Shown: piece by piece, positions 26,601 to 35,250 of the stretch
Layout of the letters: each line of letters starts with the position of its first letter
How positions within the stretch are numbered: position 1 is the first letter of the stretch
Origin: Branchiostoma floridae
Taxonomy: Eukaryota; Chordata; Leptocardii; Amphioxiformes; Branchiostomatidae
Reading direction: 5' to 3'
DNA length: 64,000 nt
Assembly: GCF_000003815.2 (NCBI RefSeq)
Contig: NC_049988.1
Span: 15,453,016-15,517,015, forward strand
Program-made: the position numbers and the translations under genes
Notes under the pieces: generated by a model
What the model was told of the DNA's origin: nothing
Database searches by the model: none
Seen by the model: the letters and a program-made list of their open reading frames with translations, nothing else

Positions 26601-27540
26601 GTTTGTGAGGGTGAAACCATGTTGATAGGGTTCGTACAGGAAAGAATAACAGCCGTAGCAGTCTGTGAGCGTTGCCGGGTCCCCCCGCACGGTGTACCAC
26701 AGTCCTTTCAGCTGAAAAGTTAAAGGGCTAAGCAACATTTCATTTTGAAAATCGTAGGTGAGCTTCATAAATGTTACGATTTTACCTATCTACATCTGCT
26801 TGGAGATTAATATTTCTTTTTTTATATATAACTTTTTATTGATTTTTCAAACACAAGATACACATATCATACATAGAGCGATAATACTGAAAGTACATGT
26901 AGGACACAAAAGATAAATAAAACCAGAAAACAATGAGGATAACTTATAGCAGTGTACATATTTGTATATAACAAGGAAATGATAAACAGAAGTTGTATAT
27001 ATGTTATTCACTATTCACTGTTTTAACGATAAAGCTATTTTCCCCCATTTACCAAAGTGTTCTTTTATCTTATCCATCCTTTTTGCTAATATTTAATATT
27101 TCTTACCATATTGAAAGTGAAGTTGTGTGCCAGGTTTTGAGGCTTGGTACAGCTGAAGGAAGACGATCGCGTGAAGCACGTGTGTTGGACAGTCGCACAG
27201 GTGAAGAATTTGGTGAAAGGTGGATCCTCGTATCTGAACCAAAGCAACGTATAACGTATCGTGACTTGTATGATATACGTTATTACCAACAAGATAACTC
27301 AAGAACGGTTGGATGAACTTGTTTTATCGTGGGAAACTATACAATGATATACGTCATGTATATGTGAATTTTTGTTGCGCGGGATTTAACAAAACCCCAA
27401 TGCCCGTTCCCTCCTTTTTTTTACTTCGCTCTCTTTCGTCCACACACTGGCATAACTTTTACACAAAGGTCCCTCCCACCAACAAAAGCATGGACACACA
27501 CCCCTCACTCACTCTCTCCCTTTTCCGCTCACACAAGCAC

Positions 27541-27579
<39 letters not shown>

Positions 27580-27732
27580 CATGTACACACACACACACAC
27601 GCACACATACACACACACGCACACATACACACACACGCACGCACACACACACACACGCACACATACATACACACACACACACACGCGCGCGCGCGCGCGC
27701 ACACACACACACACACACGCGCACACACACAG

Positions 27733-27786
<54 letters not shown>

Positions 27787-30700
27787 GCGCGGGCACATAT
27801 ATGCTGCCAATGCTTACCCGTACGAGTAGAGACATTCCATGGGGCAGCTTTGGTTGGTACCGCAGTCACTAAAGCAGGTGAGAGCGTCCCGACATGTCGT
27901 GTTGGCGACACATTCGTACATCTGTACACCACAGTGCTCAAGGAGACATGGAATGTCCACCTTTTGACTTAAGACGACAGGCGACAGCGCCGATACAATC
28001 AGGAACAGGGCGAGAGAACAATGTATACTAGTACGGCACCCCATTTTGAATTCTGGAATCCAAAGTCTACACAACGCCATGTATGCGTTTGTTTGGTGTA
28101 CTTGAACAAGGCACTGGCAGGGGTCAACGTACACATATGTCCTCACATCTAGCGNNNNNNNNNNNNNNNNNNNNNNNNNNNNNNNNNNNNNNNNNNNNNN
28201 NNNNNNNNNNNNNNNNNNNNNNNNNNNNNNNNNNNNNNNNNNNNNNNNNNNNNNGAGCTCTAAATTACGAGGAGGCATGACCCTAATGGTGAAGAAGAAA
28301 TGGCAGAGTTCCCCCTTCCCGTCATGGTCACGCCTCCTCATAATCTAGAGCTCGCAGACTCGTCGTCCGACCGATTTTCGCTACATGTGAGGGGGTATTA
28401 CAGGGGTTACTTGAAGACAGGAGGCTGACTAATGTAACGTTATGATGCACAACTCAGTAACAAAGTGGATTGTTGAACGTGCAAACTACAAAATGAATTG
28501 TATTGCTCAACAATCGCACAAGGTACAATGTATGGCAATCAGTATTAAACAACTACTAGCTAACATAGACAATAGTACTACGAGGCTACATACAGAACAA
28601 CAACTTTAACATTATAGATAACATAGCGACCAATTGAATTGTTTGTATACAAAGTAAGAAACTGACACTGAAATTATTTTTCGCTACCAACTCACATGTT
28701 AATTAGCTCTGAAGCTCAACCCATGAATGCACGATCATTACTGACGGAACATCATTGTCACGCTAGATTTCTAATGGTATACATATATGATATAAAGCAA
28801 TTAGGTAAGAATATAAGCGACTAAAACCAAGTTTCTGGACTTTTTTGGTACGTTTAGAAGCTGCATGTAGCTAGTTAGGGCAGCTAGTCTGTCTACTGTG
28901 ATAGGATCTGAGAGTAGTGTTGTATGTTACGGCGCTGTCACACTCGTCGTGGGCCGTCGTAGTAAATTTGTGATGTAGAATTTTCAAGAAGGCTGTGACA
29001 AAAGTAAGGCGGCGTCGACAAAGGTCTAAGAAACTTTTCTTCTCGTAAAAAGACATCTGACTTTTGCATGACACATGCGCGCCTATCAGGTTGCGATCGG
29101 TCGACGGTCGTGCGAGGTACTGTATATGATAATTTCCAGCCAGGTCCTACGGGAGCATAAGATAGCATCATAAAGTTAGCCGGCAGAGGAGTTTCATTCG
29201 CCCAACGTAGGAATGTTAGTATAAGTCCGTTATCGATAAAGAATAATGAATACTGTGCTTGTATAATTGCTTATAGCGGCTACAGTCGCTGCTTTTATTT
29301 CCTTAATACTTAGTACAATTGAGCTGGTTTGGAGCACAGAACTTCTCCAAGTCGTAGCCGTGAGCGTGTGCGGCTGTCTTGGCCGCTTGGTACTCAGCGC
29401 TCGAGAGGGTCTCGGAACGAGAGAACAGCATCACGCCCTCGTACCCAGAGCCCGTGGAGTTCCCACAGAAGTAATTCAGGAGGGTGTGGCCGCTGGTCGT
29501 CAAGGCAACGGCTCGCCACTCCTCATTGACTTCCATCAGTCCCTTCACTCCCACTGCTGAACCCGTAGACTTCCAGACCCCTGGGGTTGTTGTCGGCTCT
29601 TCCGTCAGCTGGATCGTGATGCGTCGGGTTTTTCCTTGGGATAAAATTCAGCTATGTCAGGTGGTATTGGACCGATCCCAAAAACTCCGCCCCCTGTTCG
29701 ATCATGGTGCTATTTCGAACACCTCCGTCAAAAATAGCCATTTCTGTCCAATGGGCCGGGGCAGTTTTTGACGGAGGTGTTCGATATAGAACAGGGGGTT
29801 CTATCTGTTCGATATGGCGTTCGACAGGATCATTGGCGGTTTAAATGAAAATGGGGTCTTACGTCTACTCTCCAGGCAGAGGTTGGGTCACTGGGATGGT
29901 AGACTAGTGGTCGGTATTTTCACCGGCTCACTCCCTTTCCGGCCACTACTATCCCCGTGAGCCAACCTCTGCTTGTAGAATGTGACTACTTTTTTTTGTA
30001 TGATCGGGGAGCTTTATCAATGAAATGACTCTAAAAAGAACAAACAAGAAATCGAGGATGTCATACCTCTAGAGATCTGCGAATTTCTTAATGCCATAGC
30101 CCTAACCACCACAGATGTTAATGATCTTTTTTCTTCTTCCATTATTCAATCCCAGATATTTTCCTCCCATAAAGGATCATAAAGGGCCCTCGTGCGGGCT
30201 TCAGACAGGGGGTGCGACCTGTAATGTTGGAGTACCTGAACATGTCGCGAGGGGGCCCAAAATCTGCATGTTTCTTCGACATCTCAATAACTACCCACTT
30301 TTTAGATACCAAATTAAGTACAAATCCATTAAAGGGATCTTGAGTTACATTACCAAAAACAGTACCGAATTACAGTACCCTCGTCGGAGGTAAAACTATT
30401 TCCCGGAGGTAGCTAAAAAGAAATGAAAACTCACATGTAATGTTACATTGCCCTGCAGATAGAGCTGTTTGCTTATATCCCTTTCCACTAAGATGGCGCT
30501 CTGGCCGTGCTCTCTCTGCGACCTAAAATTTTACATATCGCTCAACAAACTGTATAGAAAAGAAACGGATCTTTTGTCGTCTTGTAAGTCACAGTTTTTC
30601 GTTTCTTATGATATATCCAGTGTGAAAGCGAAGGATACAGATATCCTATCTAGCAGCAGTGAGAGCGCAGCGCGATAGCCATCTAGTGGAAAGGGGGCCT

Positions 30701-31319
30701 TACCATTAACCACATCAGCGTCGAAGGTGTTTCTCATGGCGAAACCATGTTGATAGGTTTCGTACAGAAAAGAAGAACAGTCGTAACAGTCTGTAGGTGG
30801 GGTCATCCCTCGCACGCTGTACCACTGCCCTTTCAGCTGAAAATGTAAGGAACATTTCGTCCTTAAAATCATGCCGAATATCACTTTACCACAGAGCAGA
30901 ACCTGCCGCTTGAGAAACGTGAGCATCTGCTTGGAGATTAGTGTTTCTTACCATATTGAAAGTGAAGTTCTTTGCCAGGTTTTCAGGCTTGGTACAGTTG
31001 AACGAAGATGGCGCTGTCGTCATGCACGTGTGTTGGACCGTCGCACATGTGAAGAATTTGGTGAACTGTGGATCCTCGTATCTGAAGCAAAGCAACGAAT
31101 ATTGTATCGTAAAGACTTGCACACAATGACATATGTTCTTTTATAGTGTCATTTTTATACAATGATATACGTCATTTATATATATGTAGAAAAACATACC
31201 CTCGCAATCTCTTTTCATTCAATCGCTCCCTATCTCTTTCTCCCACACACATCTCTCTCTCTCCCTCCGGCGCACGCAGGCGCATACACTCACACACAAA
31301 CACACACACACACATACAT

Positions 31320-31350
<31 letters not shown>

Positions 31351-31369
31351 CATACACACACACACACAC

Positions 31370-31400
<31 letters not shown>

Positions 31401-31617
31401 AACACACACATACACACACACACTCACACACACTGCCGCACACACACTCACACACACACATACACACACACACACATACACACACATACACACACACTGC
31501 CGTACATACATACACACATATACACACACACGCACATACACACACTGCCGCACATACAAACACTCACACACGCGCACGCACACCGTCACACATAAATACA
31601 CACAAACACACACGTAT

Positions 31618-31666
<49 letters not shown>

Positions 31667-34124
31667 CACAATCACGCACATACACCACCCACGCTTACCC
31701 GTACGAGTAGAGACATTGCATGGTACAGGTCAGGTTGGTACCGCAGCCGCCAAAGCAGGTGAGAGCGTCCCGACATGTCGTGTTGGTGACACATTCGTAC
31801 ATCTGTACACCACAGTGCTCAAGAAGACAAAGGATGTCAATCTTTTGGCTAAACACGACAGGCGACAACACCACTACGAGCAGGAACAGGGGGAGAGAAC
31901 AATGCATTCTCCTACGGTCCCCCATTTTGAAGACTGGTGGTTCTGTTCAAGCTCCAAAGTCTACATAACGTCATGTAAGTTTGCGTTTGTTTGGTGTACT
32001 TGAACAGTGCACAGACAAGGGGCCAGAGTACACATATGTCCTTACAGAAGTCATTCGAGGACAGGAGACATCTGATTGTACCAACTATGTATGACTTACA
32101 ACGATATTTTCTTGTTCTAGCCCGTGTACAGAGCGCAGACGAGCACTCCCCGTCCGGTACCTGTGACCTGTCCGACCTGTACGGCATGGCAGCCAGCTGT
32201 GAAACAGACTTCATATGTCACAGCCAGCAATATTACTGCAGGTATGGGCAAATCACGTAGGATTGGTTTCCAAATTGTAAATGTATATATTTACGTATAA
32301 GATAACAATTTTAGAGATACGGGATATACTGTGCGAGAGAAAACTTGACAAAAGAGAGGCACGCTTAACACTTGAAAGGACGGAACAATACATTCGTATC
32401 CACTTGGATCGTCGTTATTTGAGGTCATTTCGTACTCTATTGCTTGTAGTTTTAGCATTTTAAGCTGAATGAAAAAATGAATGAATGAGTGAATGAATGA
32501 ATGAATGAATTGTTTAAGCTAAGTTGTGCTACAAAACGGTGTTCCTTGTTTCCCTCCCCTCCACAGTACTCGGTACGAGGCCCTGCTGTTCTGTGTGACC
32601 GGGATCGTGTGGAACTGTTTCCGCGGGATGATGAGTGACGAGGATCTGGTCGTCAAGGCGGCTACAGTACAGATGATGTTCAAGACGTCCCGGAGTCAAG
32701 ACTTCTACTGCAGGTGGGTGTCTCTTACAGTCTTCTTCTACTAACCTCCTTCAGGGAATGCAATTGCAGGGGCGCTGATTTGCGATTTCTTGCGAGCTTG
32801 GATATACCTGTCGCGGCATTAAAAAACCTTAGCCCATGTTAAAAATCGCAAATCAGCGCTTCTGCATAAATGATAAAAGTCAGCGTTGCTAGAAGTCTGC
32901 GAAGAAGGTTATCTTATACACTCATTTAGTAAAAATGTACACTTTCAATGTCTAATGCTAGGGTCACAATTCCAAACCGGGGCCCAAACGGGCTGGAAAC
33001 GGAAAATAAAACTGTTTATTAAGAAAGTATACACAAAGTATGCATATAAATGCCATTTGGCTTCTCGTTTATTTCAGTGGAAGGATATGGACACATCTAG
33101 ACGTGGGCCGGTACCTAGCTGACAATGACGGGGCGTGTACTCCTGCTTTCTACGACGAAAAGGATGAATGCTTCTCTTCGGTCTCCCCGACCCTGAATAG
33201 CGGACAATTTCTAGATCCTCAGCTTTGCAAGTAAGTCCTTTCTTTAGCTTAGCTTAGCTTTTAAGTCATTTCTTTACAATCAAGTATAGCGTTAGTTTTG
33301 AAATTGGGGACTTGAATATATCTGATAACTGCCAGGATTTGAGTATCTCCAGGCGTTAAGTTTGTAATATGTGTATTGTATACACTCTCTTGCGATGTTA
33401 AAGTACATTTGCTTACCGCATATTTGCCTCTGGGTGAGAAGGCTTTGTTTTTGGTGTTTGTTTGTGTTTGTGTGTGTGTATGTGTGTGTGTGTGTGTGTG
33501 TGTATGTGTGTTTGTGTGTGTGTGTGTGTGTTTCGGTGTGTATAGTGTAAGGCGCAAGGCATAAGTCAAGAAGCTTTGGACCTATTTTGGCTAGGTCTAT
33601 GTCTGCTTTGCGCAGATTTATAGTCTGTATAGACTGACAGAGAGAGATGGAATATGAAGGTCAAGGCCTTCTGGATGATTTCTTCGGAATGTTCTGTCTG
33701 TATCTATCTTTACCTCTTGCATGCATCTTATTATATTTATTTCAGTAACTACGATGTCGCTCTCGCGTGCACGAGGGAAGCAGTGAGGAAGAACTGCAGA
33801 TTTTCCGGCGAAACACGGAACGTTTCACTTGGGCACAACCCGTTCTGCGACTGCCATGATGTGTCGTATACAACTACCAACAGTCACACCAACAAGCAGG
33901 GCACACTTCCTACTGACATTCCCAGCATTTTAACAACCGAAACTTCGGATAACGAAACTTTGATAACGCAGACGTACGAACCTCCTTTGGAGGATCCCTA
34001 CCTAAGTGTAGAGGTTGTAGACATAGACTTCATGAGCAATGCTGGGCAGAGTTTGCTGGCTTTGTCAAAGGTGTGCACGGCTTTTATCATATCTGTCTCA
34101 CTGCTGTTGATTCATATCAACTAG
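23663..34124 (+). CDS. Secreted Cys-rich protein, probably GPI-anchored; hosts two nested genes
   Basis: Exons: 23663-23726, 32121-32241, 32567-32713, 33078-33230, 33746-34124; 864 nt, 287 aa, phases 1,2,2,2 all match. Exon 1 encodes the signal peptide core ([10 protein letters not shown]) and the join to exon 2 completes a cleavage motif (VQS before ADE). Exons 2 to 5 carry Cys-rich modules of related spacing: paired cysteines 6-10 residues apart preceded by an aromatic and Ala, then a further Cys near the exon end ([38 protein letters not shown]). A Thr/Ser-rich stalk follows, then a small-residue SNAG site and a hydrophobic tail ending three residues from CHIN-like LIHIN, as in GPI signals. 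The spacing recalls all-helical GFRalpha/GAS1-type repeats, but I cannot assign a family. The link of exon 1 to exon 2 across 8.4 kb is inferred. Confidence 0.7.
25454..28044 (-). CDS. Violaxanthin de-epoxidase-like secreted lipocalin, copy 1
   Basis: Exons (minus): 28044-27818, 27233-27107, 26711-26576, 25785-25454; 822 nt, 273 aa, phases 2,0,1 match. Residues 1-26 are a signal peptide ([16 protein letters not shown]). From C33 the cysteine spacing is C-x4-C-x6-C-x5-C-x5-C-x3-C-x5-C-x3-C, the pattern I know from the N-terminal domain of plant violaxanthin de-epoxidase (VDE) apart from one loop. C88, C95 and C104 follow. The lipocalin motif GLWY is at 121-124, and the C-terminal part has YYCGES[17 protein letters not shown], which parallels the VDE stretch ending in a Gly-Tyr-Gly-Gly / Tyr-Thr-Arg-Ser motif. 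The Glu-rich C-terminal tail of plant VDE is absent. VDE reduces xanthophyll epoxides with ascorbate in the thylakoid lumen; here the substrate is unknown and secretion is predicted. It lies antisense in intron 1 of the host gene. Confidence 0.85.
26101..26350. mobile_element. Foldback element in VDE-like gene 1 intron 3, related to 38505-38660
   Basis: The segment carries TTGGCCAAG, AATAAAAGACTAGTAG and CAGCTGACACGTCTGCTTGGA. The same words occur in reverse order near 38515-38660 in the polycystin gene, marking a dispersed family. A near-perfect palindrome at 26275-26330 (23-base arms with one mismatch, AGCCTGAGTATCATCCT) lies inside it. Confidence 0.6.
27543..27790 (+). repeat. (CA)n microsatellite in VDE-like gene 1 intron 1
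   Basis: About 250 bp of CA with CGCA and TACA interruptions and a (GC)n patch near 27685. It begins within 30 bp of the exon 1 donor. Large open frames here on both strands are repeat artefacts. Confidence 0.95.
28084..28108 (-). promoter_or_regulatory. 25-bp block conserved upstream of both VDE-like genes (copy 1)
   Basis: From TGCGTTTGTTTGG to TACTTGAACA the 25 bases are identical to 31982-32006, in the same place 40-65 bp before each start codon. The surrounding DNA has diverged more. It may be core promoter or 5' UTR sequence kept by selection; no TATA box is evident. Confidence 0.45.
28155..28254. other. Assembly gap (100 N)
   Basis: Exactly 100 N. It abuts a 99-bp inverted repeat (28255-28353), again suggesting that a hairpin stopped assembly. 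Confidence 0.98.
28255..28353. repeat. Inverted repeat beside gap, GAGCTCTAAATTACGAGGAGGC arms
   Basis: Arms beginning GAGCTCTAAATTACGAGG and ending CCTCATAATCTAGAGCTC pair over about 28 bases with few mismatches, around a 43-base loop. Fragments of the CCCTGTCACAT composite repeat follow directly (28360-28540). Confidence 0.7.
29303..31925 (-). CDS. Violaxanthin de-epoxidase-like secreted lipocalin, copy 2
   Basis: Exons (minus): 31925-31699, 31081-30952, 30836-30704, 29634-29303; 822 nt, 273 aa. Exon 2 has one codon more and exon 3 one codon fewer than copy 1, and total length is the same. The signal peptide is [16 protein letters not shown]. The Cys array is fully kept (CLLEHC, then C-x6-C-x5-C-x5-C-x3-C), as are the lipocalin entry GQWY, the TDCYDC pair and the C-terminal CAPNQLNC. 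The carboxyl end is KY rather than K. Substitutions from copy 1 are spread through the gene, yet no frame is broken, so both copies look functional and under constraint. Intron 3 is invaded by a MITE whose end touches the splice donor. Role as for copy 1; a carotenoid or other small lipophilic ligand is an inference from the fold. Confidence 0.85.
29690..29798. repeat. Nested inverted repeat just beyond exon 4 of VDE-like gene 2
   Basis: Outer arms CCCCCTGTTC/GAACAGGGGG enclose inner arms TCGAACACCTCCGTCAAAAA and its complement around a loop with GGGCCGGGG. It is immediately intronic of exon 4 and absent from copy 1, so it arrived after the duplication. Confidence 0.75.
29876..29972. repeat. 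Inverted repeat with GCAGAGGTTGG arms
   Basis: GCAGAGGTTGG (29876-29886) and CCAACCTCTGC (29962-29972) are perfect complements. Inner pairing GGGTCAC/GTGAG and AGTGGTCGG/CCGGCCACT extends the hairpin. Short foldback element. Confidence 0.6.
30477..30699. mobile_element. MITE with CCCTTTCCACTA termini, touching a splice donor
   Basis: Ends CCCTTTCCACTAAGATGGCGCTC and GAGCGCAGCGCGATAGCCATCTAGTGGAAAGGG are inverted repeats; sub-terminal GCGACCTAAAATTT matches other copies. The family also occurs at 44219-44465 and 53137-53385. The right end abuts GTAAGG, the donor of exon 3 of VDE-like gene 2 (30703/30704). Confidence 0.8.
31280..31685 (+). repeat. (CA)n microsatellite in VDE-like gene 2 intron 1
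   Basis: About 400 bp of CA with TACA and CTGCCGCA/CTGCCGTA interruptions that recur every 60 bp or so. It starts a few bases inside intron 1, as in copy 1. Confidence 0.95.
31982..32006 (-). promoter_or_regulatory. 25-bp block conserved upstream of both VDE-like genes (copy 2)
   Basis: Identical to 28084-28108 and equally placed relative to the start codon. Only about 115 bp separate it from exon 2 of the opposite-strand host gene. Confidence 0.45.
32466..32515 (+). repeat. (GAAT)n microsatellite
   Basis: Tandem TGAA/GAAT units with single GAGT variants in intron 2 of the host gene. Confidence 0.85.
33465..33540 (+). repeat. (GT)n microsatellite
   Basis: GT tract with TATG and TTTG interruptions in intron 4 of the Cys-rich gene. 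Confidence 0.9.
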
Positions 34125-35250
34125 ACTACACGAATTCTAGAATGCCAGATGTTAGTTCTGTTTTATTTCAAACACATGAACTCTTACTATCAGGTTCGAA
34201 CTGTATGCACAGCAAGTTCAGACGGTCACGGTGCTTACAAATGCCATACCTAATAATGTTATATTTCACATTAAAGTGTATATACAAATCTACAAATGTT
34301 TACATATCCTTCCTCAAATATGTTATAACAATCAAGCTAGTATATTACAACCTTACATGTGTTGATATTGATCGTTATTAGTTAAGTGAGTAAATATGTA
34401 AAGTCAACCTTGAGTTGCGGGCAACCCATTTAGATCATGTAACAATATCTAGAATGAATTATGACAGCAAAATGACTTTAGATATCATTTTGTGCCGTGC
34501 ACGCGTGAGAACACAGTTGAAATATGAATATGTCTCTATGTATGACATGGATATAATGCATAAGTAACGTTTTACTTAAGCCTATGTTATCCTTACTATG
34601 ATGTTACCTGGCATCTAACATATAATCTGAATACATGATCGGTGATCATCCGTTCATAATATTGTTTGGTATTTTCCGTTTCTGATGCTGCCTTTACTAT
34701 CATGACTATAGTATATACATCATCCATATACTTATAGTTACAGGAAGGTTACATAGGCGATAATATTGAATTGTGAAATAACAACAAAGACAAATCTACA
34801 GTCATATAACACACTAGTAAGTGTCTATTATGAGGGGCAATATTTGTTAGACAGTTATAATACTCAATTGGTACAACAAAAGTGTATCATTAACTCGCGT
34901 TTGAATGAAGTACTACACTCTTATCTAATCGAAGTAGAAGAACTATTTTATTTATTACAAGTAATACATTACATTTATTTACAACAATATTAGCAATGCA
35001 ATGTGCAGTATTCCTGCAATGAGTAACACACCGTTTAATTCAAAGGCAAAAACATGATGATCTATACATATGTACAATGTGTATACCCGGAGTTCGCTAC
35101 ATCTAATCTCCTTTTCACTCTGTGTTTCAAGCCAAATCAGCCCTTCCAAGTATTTTCATTATCATCAGATCAGCAGAGTATAATAAGAAAAAAAGTCATA
35201 GTTCCAAAGGCAGTTTTTTATAATCTCGACTACCCACACTGTACTACCTT
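34125..35250. other. Convergent intergenic region (3' flanks)
   Basis: The plus-strand Cys-rich gene and the minus-strand polycystin gene end toward each other here. ATTAAA at about 34271 (plus) and AATAAATAA-type hexamers near 34945-34985 (minus) are candidate polyadenylation signals. The rest is AT-rich with no other feature seen. Confidence 0.5.

Larger units (their letters stand above)
25010..28154 (-). repeat. Tandem segmental duplication, copy 1 (around VDE-like gene 1)
   Basis: The block aligns with 28617-32045 through exons, introns, promoter and 3' flank. Examples are GAATTTTCAAGAAGGCTGTGACAAAA-type sequence at 25235 and 28977, and the tract AGTCTGTCTACT at both. The offset is about 3.8 kb. 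Exon divergence is clear, so the duplication is not recent. The distal boundary is lost in the gap at 28155. Confidence 0.85.
28617..32045 (-). repeat. Tandem segmental duplication, copy 2 (around VDE-like gene 2)
   Basis: Direct partner of 25010-28154. The exon 4 ends are 3849 bp apart and the start codons 3881 bp apart; all four exons, the CA microsatellite in intron 1 and the promoter block recur in order. The end of this copy comes within 80 bp of exon 2 of the host gene on the other strand. Confidence 0.85.

Noticed and set aside
27313-27972. 219-aa and overlapping His/Thr or Cys/Val-rich open frames across the CA tract
   Set aside because: They are translations of a dinucleotide repeat in several frames and both strands; no start context or domain.
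31146-31710. 149-182 aa His/Thr-rich and Cys/Val-rich frames
   Set aside because: Same artefact of the CA microsatellite in intron 1 of VDE-like gene 2.
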